This document shows positions 1 through 8,847 of a DNA stretch of 64,000 nt, one piece after another. The stretch is from JAVBQJ01 sp031549115. GTDB lineage: Bacteria > Verrucomicrobiota > Lentisphaeria > Victivallales > Victivallaceae. Made by a program: the position numbers and the translations under genes. The DNA lies in the NCBI GenBank assembly GCA_031549115.1, contig JAVBQJ010000092.1:5154-69153 (forward strand), in the 5' to 3' direction. Position 1 is the first letter of the stretch. Each line of letters opens with the position of its first letter. The notes under the pieces were generated by a model. The model saw only the letters and a list, made by a program, of their open reading frames with translations. It was not told where the DNA came from and did not search any database.

Positions 1-384
1 TTGCGCTTCGCGCTACGTTCTCTGCGCCTCTGCTGCGGATGCCTGGCGGCATCCTTCGCGACCTTTTGGACAGGGAGGAGCGCCTGTTGCCGCGTCGAAC
101 CTGCCAGACCACCACAAAAGCCGCCTCCTTTGCCGGCAATACACGTCCGGTCCCTCCGGGGGAAACGCATCGTTTCCCCCGGCTACCCCCTTCAGGACCC
201 ACGCCTGTCGTCGGACCAACCGCCTCAAATATGCAATACGGATTGGCTGCGAGACTCGACATGATCCATACGTCTGACACCAACCGCTAACCTGTTGATC
301 GCACGCGGCCCCGCATCCACCGTCAAAATCACCACACCCAAGCCACCCCGTAACACACACACCAAAAAAATTCCCGAACCCGCC
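1..384. other. Non-coding, hairpin-rich region upstream of the metal ATPase
   Basis: No reading frame here resembles a protein. The stretch has several strong inverted repeats: GGATGCC (37-43) with GGCATCC (48-54), and a perfect 12-bp stem at 156-182 with a 3-base loop. It may be a structured RNA or repeat whose upstream part lies outside the window. It shows no clear sequence match to the four-copy repeat found elsewhere in this window. Confidence 0.5.
156..182. repeat. Perfect 12-bp inverted repeat with 3-base loop
   Basis: CCGGGGGAAACG at 156-167 pairs with CGTTTCCCCCGG at 171-182 around the loop CAT. No T-run follows on the + strand, so it is not a standard terminator. It lies inside the non-coding region upstream of the metal ATPase. 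Confidence 0.7.
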
Positions 385-412
385 TTGACATTCTTCTTTC
401 CGGCGCTATATT
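385..412 (+). promoter_or_regulatory. Sigma-70-type promoter for the metal ATPase
   Basis: A perfect -35 hexamer TTGACA (385-390) lies 16 bases upstream of TATATT (407-412). The region is AT-rich against a GC-rich background. The inverted repeat at 411-438 overlaps its -10 end and the expected transcription start. Confidence 0.75.
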
Positions 413-438
413 TATACCCATACAGGTATAGGTATAAA
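411..438. promoter_or_regulatory. Candidate metalloregulator operator
   Basis: TTTATACC (411-418) and GGTATAAA (431-438) are perfect inverted repeats with 12 bases between them. A smaller pair, ATACC/GGTAT, is nested inside. The repeat covers the -10 to +20 region of the ATPase promoter, where ArsR/SmtB-type repressors usually bind. No regulator gene is next to it, so the binder is unknown. Confidence 0.5.
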
Positions 439-454
439 AATAAGGAGTTACCCC

Positions 455-2341
455 ATGAAAAAAACACCGTCGCCGGCACCATGCGGCTGCTGCCGCGCAC
501 ATGACGAAGAGACTTCGCCGTTACGGATGTCGATTCGGCTCGGTCTCGCTTTGGCATTGGCAATCGCCGCCGGAGTCCTGCCGCTGCCGGAATGGCTGCG
601 AATCGGCGGCTTCGGCGCAGCACTGCTCGTGGCCGGATATCATGTATTCCTGGCTTCGTGGCGCAATCTTCGCACCGGACAGGTTTTCGATGAAAACTTC
701 CTGATGGGAATCGCATCGCTCGGCGCGTTTGCCATCGGTGAAATGCCGGAAGCGGTCGCGGTAATGATCTTTTACGGCGTCGGCGAGGCGCTTCAGGATG
801 CCGCGGTCTCCCGCTCCAAACGCAATATCGAAGCGTTGATGGATCTGCGCAGCGATCACGCCGCCGTCAAACGGGATGGGAAAATCCAGTCCGTCCCGCC
901 GGAAAACGTGGCGGTGGGGGAAATCGTCGTGGTCCGGCCGGGAGAAAAGATCCCGTTGGACGGCATCGTTCGCTCCGGCGCCGCGTTCCTCGACACCCGG
1001 GCGCTGACCGGCGAATCGGTACCGCGCCGGGCTTGTCCGGAGGATGAGGTGTTTTCCGGTACCATCGACACCGACGCCGTACTGGAAATCGAGGTGATCC
1101 GGCCCTTGTCCGAATCCACGGTGTCGCGTATCCTCGATCTGGTGCGCAACGCGGCGGACAAAAAGTCGCCGACGGAAAAATTCATCACCCGTTTCGCCCG
1201 CTGGTACACGCCGGCGGTGGTCGCACTGGCCGTATTGGTCACACTGGTACCGCCCCTGGCCGGATTCGGCAGCTTTTCGGAGTGGCTCTACCGGGCACTG
1301 AGTCTCTTGATCATTTCGTGCCCCTGCGCCCTGGTGCTGTCGATTCCGTTGAGCTACTTCGGCGGCATCGGCGGCGCGGCGCGGCAGGGAATCCTGGTCA
1401 AGGGCGGCAACTATCTGGATTTGTTGAACCGCCTCGGCACCATTGCCTTCGACAAGACCGGCACCTTGACGCAAGGTGTCTTCAAAGTAACCCGGATCCT
1501 GCCGGAAGCGGGAGTCGCGCCGGAAGCGCTGTTGCGCGACGCCGCCATCGCCGAACAATACTCCACCCACCCGATCGCGCGGGCGATCCGGGAGGCACAC
1601 GGTCCGGTCCCGGAGGGCAAGACAACGGTACGCGAGGCCGCCGGATTGGGCATTGAAGCCGAAGTCGACGGCGCCGTACTCGCTGTCGGCAATGCCGAAT
1701 GGATGCGGCAACACGGTATCGAAGCGGTCGCGGCTTACCCCGAAACTACCGTGCATGTCGCCCGCGGCGGCCGCTATCTGGGATGTTTGCTGATTGCCGA
1801 TGAGCTGCGTCCCGGCGTCCGGGAAGCTCTGAATGAGCTTCGCGCCGCCGGAGTGGAACGCTTGGTGATGCTGACCGGTGACAGCCGGGCGGCGGCGGAA
1901 AAAATTGCCGCCGAAGCCGGCGTGACCGAATACCATGCCGCACTCCTGCCGGACGCCAAAGTCACGGAACTCGAAGCGCTGCTGGCTTCAGAGGCGCCGG
2001 GGCAGAAGACCGCGTTTGTCGGGGACGGCATCAACGACGCCCCGGTACTCTCGCGCGCCGACCTCGGCATCGCGATGGGGGGCATCGGCGCCGACGCCGC
2101 GATCGAAGCCGCCGATGTGGTCATATTGACCGACGATATCGGCAAGATCGCGACCGCGATTCGGATTGCGGTCAAGACCCGCCGGATCGTCTGGCAGAAT
2201 ATCCTGATGGCCCTGGGCTTCAAGTTCGCGGTAATGGTGCTCGCGCTCGCCGGCATCGCGTCGGTATGGTTCGCGATCTTCGCCGATGTCGGCGTCGCGC
2301 TGCTGGCGGTGGCCAACGCGTTGCGGGCATTGCGGAGCTGA
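455..2341 (+). CDS. P1B-type heavy metal translocating ATPase (Zn/Cd/Pb class)
   Basis: This 628-residue protein is predicted to pump Zn2+, Cd2+ or Pb2+ across the inner membrane using ATP. It has the TGES actuator motif near residue 184, the SCPC metal-binding motif in a membrane helix near 288, the phosphorylated aspartate in DKTGT near 332, and GDGINDAP near 522. CPC plus a C-terminal DVG...N segment fits the ZntA/CadA subgroup rather than copper pumps. The usual N-terminal HMA domain is missing; a short cysteine cluster, CGCC at residues 10-13, is all that precedes the first helix. AAGGAG (442-447) sits 7 bases before the ATG. The gene appears to be monocistronic behind its own promoter and operator, and convergent with the M48 peptidase gene. 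Confidence 0.93.
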   Translation: MKKTPSPAPCGCCRAHDEETSPLRMSIRLGLALALAIAAGVLPLPEWLRIGGFGAALLVAGYHVFLASWRNLRTGQVFDENFLMGIASLGAFAIGEMPEAVAVMIFYGVGEALQDAAVSRSKRNIEALMDLRSDHAAVKRDGKIQSVPPENVAVGEIVVVRPGEKIPLDGIVRSGAAFLDTRALTGESVPRRACPEDEVFSGTIDTDAVLEIEVIRPLSESTVSRILDLVRNAADKKSPTEKFITRFARWYTPAVVALAVLVTLVPPLAGFGSFSEWLYRALSLLIISCPCALVLSIPLSYFGGIGGAARQGILVKGGNYLDLLNRLGTIAFDKTGTLTQGVFKVTRILPEAGVAPEALLRDAAIAEQYSTHPIARAIREAHGPVPEGKTTVREAAGLGIEAEVDGAVLAVGNAEWMRQHGIEAVAAYPETTVHVARGGRYLGCLLIADELRPGVREALNELRAAGVERLVMLTGDSRAAAEKIAAEAGVTEYHAALLPDAKVTELEALLASEAPGQKTAFVGDGINDAPVLSRADLGIAMGGIGADAAIEAADVVILTDDIGKIATAIRIAVKTRRIVWQNILMALGFKFAVMVLALAGIASVWFAIFADVGVALLAVANALRALRS

Positions 2342-2344
2342 CGA

Positions 2345-3163
2345 TCACTTCCCGTGGGGAATAGAGGCGCCGAGGCCGCGTTGCACCGGCGCCTGGTTGT
2401 ACAGCTCCAGCGCCTCGGGCATGAGCTTGCGCATCGACTCGACCCGGTCTTTCCCGGCCGGGTGGGTCGACAGAAAGTCCTCCAGGAACGTCGTGTTCAT
2501 ATTGCCGAACTTCTCCCAGAAAGAGACCGCGGCACGCGGATCGTAGCCGGCTTTGGCCATCATCATGAGCCCGATATGGTCCGCCTCGGATTCATGCGCC
2601 CGGCTGTACGGCAGCATCGCGCCGACATTGGTGACGCCCATATACACCGCCGCCATCGTCTGCGCATCCTCCTCATCGTCGATCAGCAGTAAAATCGGAA
2701 TCATCCCGAGGACCTGCATCACCCCCTGGCTTTGCCGCTCCATGCCGTGCCGCGCCAGCGCATGGGCGACTTCGTGGCTGACCACCGTCGCCAGCTCGGC
2801 ATCGTTGTCCATATAGTCGAAAATCGGCGTGTAAAACGCGACCTTGCCGCCCGGCAGCGCGAACGCGTTGGCGACGTCGGATTGGATCACCTTGAATTCC
2901 CACTGGTACTGCGGCCGGTTGGCGATGTCGGCGACATGCCCCCCCACCCGCTCCAGATTCGCCCGATACACCGAATCGGCATCGACCGTTTCCTCCGCCA
3001 GAATCTGCTCCCAAGCCTCGGTACCCGTGGAGATATCATCGCTTTCATTGTAAAACATCAATTGGCTGCGACCGGTATAATCCACCGTCGTACAACCGAC
3101 CATGAACAGCATGGCGGCAATTACCGCCACGACTCCACTCATCAACCGAAGCGCTGTTTTCAT
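2345..3163 (-). CDS. M48-family metallopeptidase, lipoprotein
   Basis: A 272-residue zinc peptidase resembling the LoiP/YcaL/BepA-type M48 proteins that act in the envelope. A signal sequence ends in a lipobox with Cys24, so it should be lipid-anchored. The HEVAH zinc-binding motif is at residues 130-134, and a downstream HESEAD motif would give the third ligand (Glu). Family members degrade misfolded outer-membrane proteins; the substrate here is unknown. The gene ends 3 bases from the end of the convergent ATPase gene and is divergent from mraZ. Confidence 0.88.
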   Translation of the reverse strand: MKTALRLMSGVVAVIAAMLFMVGCTTVDYTGRSQLMFYNESDDISTGTEAWEQILAEETVDADSVYRANLERVGGHVADIANRPQYQWEFKVIQSDVANAFALPGGKVAFYTPIFDYMDNDAELATVVSHEVAHALARHGMERQSQGVMQVLGMIPILLLIDDEEDAQTMAAVYMGVTNVGAMLPYSRAHESEADHIGLMMMAKAGYDPRAAVSFWEKFGNMNTTFLEDFLSTHPAGKDRVESMRKLMPEALELYNQAPVQRGLGASIPHGK

Positions 3164-3287
3164 TCACATTCCTCCCGGAATTCTGTCGTTTGATCCATCT
3201 TTCTGGGCTACTGTCATAAATCTAACCTCGAAGTCGCACTTTCACAAATAAAAATTGCAAAAATATTGCATTTTAAAGTTGCATTTA

Positions 3288-3341
3288 GGGGAAATCGTGG
3301 CACATTAGGTGTATATAGGGGAAATTAGGGGACTTCAGGGG
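3288..3341 (+). promoter_or_regulatory. MraZ-type operator: phased GGGG repeats
   Basis: AGGGG repeats have their G-runs at 3288, 3318, 3328 and 3338, the last three exactly 10 bp apart. Weaker TGG/AGG matches fall in phase at about 3298 and 3308. E. coli MraZ binds short G-rich repeats at about this spacing upstream of its own gene. The last repeat also serves as the mraZ ribosome binding site, 5 bases before the ATG. This predicts autoregulation of the division cluster. Confidence 0.75.
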
Positions 3342-3346
3342 CAAAA

Positions 3347-3838
3347 ATGGACGATTTGGATTCCTTTGCCGGCCTGGGTTATCTCGGCGAGTTCGATCAT
3401 GCGCTGGACAACCAGTGCCGGGTGGCGATTCCGAGCGAGTGGCGGAAGAAAGACGGGGAGACCCGTTTCATTCTGGTACCCGGCGCGGATCGGGATTTGC
3501 GTCTTTTCCCCCCGGAGTTGCTGGCGGAATTCATCCGCAAAGCCAAAAACGATCCGTTCAACGCCGCCTTGCAGCGGGCGCTGGCATGGTTCGGCTCGAA
3601 GGCGCGCAACTGCTGCTGCGACAAGCAGGGCCGGGTCAAACTGGACCGGGCCATGCTGGACCGGGTTCAGATCGGCACCCAGGTCAAACTGATCGGCGCC
3701 GTGACCCAGATCAAATTGTGCGCACCGGAAAATTGGACCGGCGACGATCCGACCACCGATTGCGAATATATGGAAGAATTGCGGAAGGTCAGCAGCTCCG
3801 GCGCCGACCTGTTGGCCGCATTGAAAGAATCGTTGTAA
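3347..3838 (+). CDS. mraZ: Transcriptional regulator MraZ
   Basis: A 163-residue protein with the two-repeat MraZ/AbrB-like DNA-binding fold. The first repeat contains the D-x-x-x-R signature in the segment FDHALDNQCRVAIPSEW, and the second has KQGRVKLDRAML. In other bacteria MraZ forms a ring-shaped oligomer that represses the division and cell wall operon by binding repeats upstream of itself. Those repeats are visible here at 3288-3341. It is the first gene of mraZ-rsmH-ftsL-ftsI, and rsmH follows after 32 bases. It is slightly longer than the 152-residue E. coli protein. Confidence 0.93.
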   Translation: MDDLDSFAGLGYLGEFDHALDNQCRVAIPSEWRKKDGETRFILVPGADRDLRLFPPELLAEFIRKAKNDPFNAALQRALAWFGSKARNCCCDKQGRVKLDRAMLDRVQIGTQVKLIGAVTQIKLCAPENWTGDDPTTDCEYMEELRKVSSSGADLLAALKESL

Positions 3839-3870
3839 TCATTTATAGCGCAGGAAACGGCTGTTTTCCC

Positions 3871-4869
3871 ATGACCGAAGAACTACTCCATCAACCGGTA
3901 TTGTTGCGTGAAGTCGCACAATTTCTGGCGCCCGGCGCCACTCCGGCGGAGCGCCCGCGTCGGCTTATCGACGGGACGCTCGGCAACGGGGGGCACGCGG
4001 CACGGCTGCTCGCCGACGATCCGGCGGCGCGCCTCATCGGCATCGACCGGGACCGGGCGGCGCTCGAACGGGCGCGCCGGACGCTGGCCTTTGCGGCGGA
4101 TCGGGTGACGCTGGTGCATGGGGAATATGCCGATATGGCGCGCATCGCCGATGAGGCGGGGTGGGGCGAAGTCGACGGTATTCTGCTCGACATCGGCATC
4201 TCCTCGCCGCAGATCGATACGGCGGAGCGCGGTTTCTCCTGGCGGATGGACGGACCGTTGGATATGCGCATGGACCGGGAGTCGCCGGTGACGGCGAGCC
4301 GGCTTTTGAATCGCGCGGACGAGCGCGAACTGGAGCGGATTTTCCGGGAATACGGGGAGATCCGGCAGGCGCGCCGGCTGGCGAACCGGATGGTGCTGCG
4401 GCGGGAAAGCGCGCCGTTTGCGACCACCGGGGAGCTGGCGGCATTCTGCGATGAAGTGCTGGGGCGTTCGCGTCCCGGACAACTGCCGAGCCCGACGTTG
4501 GTGTTTCAAGCGCTCCGGATTGCGGTGAACGATGAATTGGGACAGTTGGAGCGCGGTCTGGCGGCAGCCGAATCGCTTCTGGCGGTCGGCGGAATTCTGG
4601 CGGTGATCACATTTCACTCGCTGGAGGACCGGATGGTGAAAAATTACATCCGCGATGCGGCCAGAAGCTGCATTTGTCCGCCGGGACTGCCGGTGTGCTG
4701 CTGCGGAAAGACAGCAACCATGACTCCCGTGAACCGTCAGGTCGTCACGGCGTCACCGGAAGAGCTGGCAGTCAACCGCCGGGCCGCGTCGGCGAAATTG
4801 CGCGCGGCACAGAAAATCGCAGTCGCACCACAACCACAACAGCAAGCCGGAAGGAACACGCCATTATGA
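3871..4869 (+). CDS. rsmH: 16S rRNA (cytosine1402-N4)-methyltransferase RsmH
   Basis: A 332-residue SAM-dependent methyltransferase (also called MraW) that modifies C1402 of 16S rRNA in the decoding site. The SAM-binding motif IDGTLGNGGHA is near residue 33. The conserved DGILLDIGISSPQID and TFHSLEDRMVK motifs follow. The start was set at the ATG at 3871, which gives the usual HQPVLLREV opening; the frame stays open further upstream but runs antiparallel to mraZ content. Its stop overlaps the ftsL start (ATGA at 4866-4869), so the two are probably translationally coupled. Confidence 0.94.
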   Translation: MTEELLHQPVLLREVAQFLAPGATPAERPRRLIDGTLGNGGHAARLLADDPAARLIGIDRDRAALERARRTLAFAADRVTLVHGEYADMARIADEAGWGEVDGILLDIGISSPQIDTAERGFSWRMDGPLDMRMDRESPVTASRLLNRADERELERIFREYGEIRQARRLANRMVLRRESAPFATTGELAAFCDEVLGRSRPGQLPSPTLVFQALRIAVNDELGQLERGLAAAESLLAVGGILAVITFHSLEDRMVKNYIRDAARSCICPPGLPVCCCGKTATMTPVNRQVVTASPEELAVNRRAASAKLRAAQKIAVAPQPQQQAGRNTPL

Positions 4870-5291
4870 ATATTCAAGCCCGAAACCTGACCAATCGCAA
4901 AAATCGCGCCCGCGGCGAAGCCGGCCGTTCGATTCTGATGCGGCTGTGGGTGCTTTTGAACGTCATCGTCATCATCAGCGCGGCCTTTCTGATCATCAAT
5001 TACAAGATCGCGCTGAATCAGGACATCAGCGTGACCGAGCGGGAAATCGGCAAGGTAAAAAGCGAATTGCACCAGCTTGACCGGGAGATGGAAGCGCTCC
5101 GGATCCGGCGGGAGAATCTCTCCAGCTGGGAATACATCCGGGTGCGGATCGCCTATTACAATCTGCCGCTGCGCCAGCCCACGCCGGATCAGACCCGGCA
5201 ACTGGTGATGACGCCCGGCCGCTATACCGCGACCGAAACGGCAACCGCGGAAAACCGGCCGCGCAACGCCGGCAACAACCGTTTGGACTGA
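4866..5291 (+). CDS. ftsL: FtsL-like cell division protein
   Basis: A 141-residue small bitopic protein with a basic cytoplasmic N-terminus, one membrane helix at about residues 24-46, then a charged coiled-coil segment from about 50 to 85. That architecture, and its place between rsmH and the PBP gene, identify it as FtsL, which recruits the septal synthase with FtsB and FtsQ. Sequence conservation in this family is low, so the call rests mostly on topology and context. AAGGA (4851-4855) precedes the ATG by 10 bases. A run of 27 bases separates it from ftsI. Confidence 0.75.
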   Translation: MNIQARNLTNRKNRARGEAGRSILMRLWVLLNVIVIISAAFLIINYKIALNQDISVTEREIGKVKSELHQLDREMEALRIRRENLSSWEYIRVRIAYYNLPLRQPTPDQTRQLVMTPGRYTATETATAENRPRNAGNNRLD

Positions 5292-5318
5292 TCCGGACCG
5301 GAAAGGGTGATTCACTCC

Positions 5319-7127
5319 ATGTCGAACAACAATGAATCGCTTCGCACCCGGATCCGGCTGTTCGGAGTCGGGTTGATTCTGCTCTTCGCCGCATTGGGGT
5401 GGCGGCTGTATGCCGTCCAGATCGAACGCCATGACGAACTGTTTCAGAAAGCCCGGCGGCAGTATACCTCGGTCACCACCACCACGCCGAAACGGGGCGA
5501 AATTCTCGACCGCAACGGCAATCTCCTGGTCGGAAACGTCCCGTGCGAAGAGCTGATCGCCGACCCCTCGATCGTCGGCGACGCCATCGTCTGCGCCAAG
5601 GCCGCCTACCTTCTGGAACGCGAGCTCGGGCTCAACCGGGAGATGGTCTACCGCAAACTCATGCGCAAAACCCGGCAGGTCACCCGCAACGGCGTCACGG
5701 AAACGCTGCCGCTGCAATACGTGATGCTGGCGCGCAACATCCCCCTGGAAACCGCGGAACACCTGAAAGAAGTGTTCAAGGTCAACAAGTTCAAGGGTTT
5801 CACCTTTCGCGAAGCCTACATGCGCAATTACGTCAAAAGCCGCCTTCTTTCCAATATCCTGGGTTTCACCCGCATGGACCAGGACAGCGTCATTCCGGTC
5901 TCCGGCGTGGAAAAGTTGTTCAACGACGAAATGTCCGGCGCCACCGGCAAGGAGCGTTACGAGCGCGACCTCGCCGGACGCCCTTTGTATTACGGCGAAA
6001 AAGAGGAGCTGGCCGAGGGCCGCAACGGCTTGAACGTCTATTTGACCATCGATGAAGTCATCCAGTCCATCATGGAGGAGGAGCTCGACAAGCTGATGGA
6101 GACGGTGCGCCCCGAATCGGTTTACGCGGTGATGGTGGATCCGAAGACCGGCGATATCCTGGCGATGGCGCAGCGCCCGACCTTCGACCCGAACAACCGC
6201 AAAGTGATGGACAGTCTCGGCTGGCGGTTGCGGCTGATCGAGGATGCCTACGAACCGGGTTCGATCATGAAGCCCCTGACCATTTCCGGCGCGCTGGATT
6301 ATGGCGTCGTCACCCCGAACACGCAGGTCAATTGCGAAAACGGCCGCTGGATGTTTCTGAACCGGCCCCTGACCGACACACATCAGTACGGAATGCTGAC
6401 CGTCACCCAGATCATCCAGAAGTCAAGTAACATCGGCACGGCGAAAATCGCGGTCGAGATGGGCAAGGAAATGGTCAACCGGGTGCTGCGTCGTTTCGGT
6501 CTCGGCGAACACACCGGCATTCCGCTGCGACCGGAAACCCGCGGTATCTTTCCCAGCCTTTCGCGTTGGGACGGCCTGTCGATTTCACGTTTCCCGATCG
6601 GCTACGGGATCGCGGTATCGCCGCTGCAGATGGTTCGCGCCTATTGCGCCCTGGCGGATCAGGGCCGGCGGCGCGACCTGCGCCTGATCGCCCGGGTTCA
6701 GGATCCGGACACCGGGAAAATCACCGAAAATCCGGTCTCCGAACCGTTTCAGCTGTTTCGGAACCCCAACACCACCCGGCAGATACTGGATATGATGCTG
6801 GCAGTAACCGAAGACGGCGGTACCGCCAAACAGGCGAATATCCCCGGCTATAACGTCGCCGGCAAGACCGGCACCGCCCGCAAAGCGGTCAACGGCGTCT
6901 ACCAGCGCGGCAAATATTACGCCAGCTTCATCGGGATCGTCCCGGTCGAAGACCCCGCGTTCGTGCTGCTGCTGACGCTGGACAGCCCGAGTACGACTTC
7001 GTACGGCGGCACCGCCGCCGGTCCGACTTTCCGGGCGATCGGCGAGCGGACCATCAAATATCTGGACATCAAGCCCAACCCGGAACTGATGGCGGAATAC
7101 GAAGCCGCCCAGAAAAAACAGAGATGA
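5319..7127 (+). CDS. ftsI: Septal penicillin-binding protein (FtsI/PBP3-type transpeptidase)
   Basis: A class B PBP of 602 residues that crosslinks septal peptidoglycan. One N-terminal membrane anchor (about residues 11-32) is followed by the pedestal domain and the transpeptidase domain. The catalytic SxxK is SIMK near residue 315, SSN is near 368 and KTGT near 515. No PASTA domain is present. The ATG at 5319 is preferred because GGAAAGGG lies 11 bases upstream; a GTG at 5307 is possible. It is the fourth gene of the division cluster; a murC-like gene follows after 7 bases. Confidence 0.93.
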   Translation: MSNNNESLRTRIRLFGVGLILLFAALGWRLYAVQIERHDELFQKARRQYTSVTTTTPKRGEILDRNGNLLVGNVPCEELIADPSIVGDAIVCAKAAYLLERELGLNREMVYRKLMRKTRQVTRNGVTETLPLQYVMLARNIPLETAEHLKEVFKVNKFKGFTFREAYMRNYVKSRLLSNILGFTRMDQDSVIPVSGVEKLFNDEMSGATGKERYERDLAGRPLYYGEKEELAEGRNGLNVYLTIDEVIQSIMEEELDKLMETVRPESVYAVMVDPKTGDILAMAQRPTFDPNNRKVMDSLGWRLRLIEDAYEPGSIMKPLTISGALDYGVVTPNTQVNCENGRWMFLNRPLTDTHQYGMLTVTQIIQKSSNIGTAKIAVEMGKEMVNRVLRRFGLGEHTGIPLRPETRGIFPSLSRWDGLSISRFPIGYGIAVSPLQMVRAYCALADQGRRRDLRLIARVQDPDTGKITENPVSEPFQLFRNPNTTRQILDMMLAVTEDGGTAKQANIPGYNVAGKTGTARKAVNGVYQRGKYYASFIGIVPVEDPAFVLLLTLDSPSTTSYGGTAAGPTFRAIGERTIKYLDIKPNPELMAEYEAAQKKQR

Positions 7128-7134
7128 CAAAGTT

Positions 7135-8517
7135 ATGAACTATCGCAGCTTGCATTTCGTCGGCATCGGCGGCATCGGCATGAGCGGCCTCGCGCAGCTG
7201 GCGCGGGCGGCGGGACTGGAGGTGTCCGGCTCCGACCGCGGCGCCGACCGGCCGGAAAACCAGAGGATTTTCCGTGCCTTCGCGGCGCAGGGCATCCGGG
7301 TATTCCCGCAGGACGGCTCCTTCGCCGATCAGATTGCGCCCGACGCATTGGTCTACTCCAGCGCCATCGAGTCCGACAATCCCGATTTCGCGCGGCTCCC
7401 CGCATTGCCGCGCCTGCATCGTGCGGAAGCCTTGCAGCTGGCGATCCAACGCGCCGGCGTGACGCCGGCGATCGCGGTTTCGGGCAGCTGCGGCAAGACC
7501 TCGGTCACCAGTTACCTGGCCGAAGCGCTGTACCGGCTCGGCGCCGATCCGATGGCGCTGAACGGCGGGCTCATCAATGCGTTCCAGAGCGATACGTATG
7601 CGGGTAACTTCCGCGCCGGGCGCGACGCATTGGTGTTCGAAGCCGACGAGAGCGACAAAAGCCTGCTGGCCTACCACCCCGATTACGCGCTGGTGCTGAA
7701 TATCGGCACCGACCATTACGACAAAGCGGAGCTGGCGCGGGTGTTCGCCGAATTCGTCCGGCACGCGCAGCGGGGCGCGGTGATGGCGGAGGAGGTCGAA
7801 GCGGCGCTCCATGATGCGCTTCCCGCCGGTTTGCCGGTGCGAATCTTCCGGTCGGCGGAGGTGACCGGCTATGAAATTACCGGCGGCACGGCGTATGCCG
7901 AATTTTTCGGCCGTTACCGGGTGCGGCTGCCGCAGCCTGGTTTTCATACCGCGTTGAACCTGCTGGCCGCCGGAACCATGCTGGAGCTGCTCGGTTATCC
8001 GTGGGAACGGATCGCGCCGGCGCTGGGAGAATTGCACGGGGTCTGGCGCCGTTTCGACCCGGCGGGCCGGATGCGGGGAACACAGGCGCGGGTATTCGAC
8101 GACTATGCGCACAACCCGGAAAAGATCTGCTGCGTGATCCGTGCGGCGCAGGAGTTGGCCGGAGCGGATGGACGGGTGGTGACACTGTTTCAGCCGCACG
8201 GCTATGGCCCGCTCGGATTCATGCAGGATGAATTGTACCGGCAGTTGCACGAAACGCTGCGTGCCGGCGACGCGTTCTGGCTTTTGGAGCCGTTTTACGC
8301 GGGCGGGAGTTCGAGTTTTTCGCCGAAGGCGTCGGAGGTGGTGACGGATTGGACACGGCGCGGCGGCTTGCCGGGCTTGCGCCACCCGGCGGACCGGATG
8401 GCGGCGGAACGGGAGTTGCGCGACGGCATGGACCTGAACGCCGATGATATCGTGCTGGTGCTGGGCGCGCGCGACAATTCCCTGTCCGACTGGGCAAAAA
8501 GCCTGACCGAAATTTAA
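7135..8517 (+). CDS. Mur ligase, MurC-like (UDP-N-acetylmuramate-alanine ligase family)
   Basis: A 460-residue ATP-dependent Mur ligase. The N-terminal Rossmann motif FVGIGGIGMSGLA and the DNPDFAR segment are MurC-like. The ATP loop is GSCGKTS near residue 117 instead of the usual GTHGKTTT. Further MurC markers are EADESD, RRFDPAGR, DYAHNPEK and FQPHGY. It probably adds L-alanine to UDP-MurNAc in the cytoplasm, but the altered loop and the HNPEK variant mean an Mpl-type recycling ligase cannot be ruled out. It follows ftsI by 7 bases, while mraY, murD, murE, murF, ftsW and murG are absent from this cluster. Confidence 0.75.
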   Translation: MNYRSLHFVGIGGIGMSGLAQLARAAGLEVSGSDRGADRPENQRIFRAFAAQGIRVFPQDGSFADQIAPDALVYSSAIESDNPDFARLPALPRLHRAEALQLAIQRAGVTPAIAVSGSCGKTSVTSYLAEALYRLGADPMALNGGLINAFQSDTYAGNFRAGRDALVFEADESDKSLLAYHPDYALVLNIGTDHYDKAELARVFAEFVRHAQRGAVMAEEVEAALHDALPAGLPVRIFRSAEVTGYEITGGTAYAEFFGRYRVRLPQPGFHTALNLLAAGTMLELLGYPWERIAPALGELHGVWRRFDPAGRMRGTQARVFDDYAHNPEKICCVIRAAQELAGADGRVVTLFQPHGYGPLGFMQDELYRQLHETLRAGDAFWLLEPFYAGGSSSFSPKASEVVTDWTRRGGLPGLRHPADRMAAERELRDGMDLNADDIVLVLGARDNSLSDWAKSLTEI

Positions 8518-8806
8518 AAATAATAAAATAGAGCCGATGGCGAAGCCGAAACCGAGCGCAAAACGCGAGGGGGAAGAGCAAGTCCGAAGGACGTAGCGAG
8601 CGAAGCGGCGGTTCTGCACTCCGTCATACGGAGGCGCGATCCAACGGCGAATACGTTGGTCGATCCCAGAAGGGATCGAAATCCAGGGAAGCGAGCCAAC
8701 TGGCGAGCGCTTCCGCCCGAGGAAGCGATGGTGTAGATTGGATTGGAAGCGTGAGCGACAATCCAATCTACACACGGAGCGGACGAGGCCGCCGCACCTG
8801 CGGCGA
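8518..8806 (+). repeat. Structured intergenic repeat, copy A
   Basis: One of four related elements in this window. It begins 10 bases after the murC-like stop with an A-rich tract and ATAGAGCC (8528-8535). The shared core starts near 8601 with GAAGCGGCGGTTCTGC. Paired stems are CTCCG/CGGAG (8619-8633), CCAACG/CGTTGG (8641-8659), CGATCCC/GGGATCG (8661-8678), a perfect 15-bp stem (8731-8745 with 8759-8773), and CGCCGCA/TGCGGCG near the end. Copy A carries about 65 extra bases (roughly 8536-8600) between leader and core. It shows no credible coding potential. Confidence 0.85.
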
Positions 8807-8847
8807 ACAACAAGCACAAGCCCCCCACAAAAACCCAGGAGACCACA

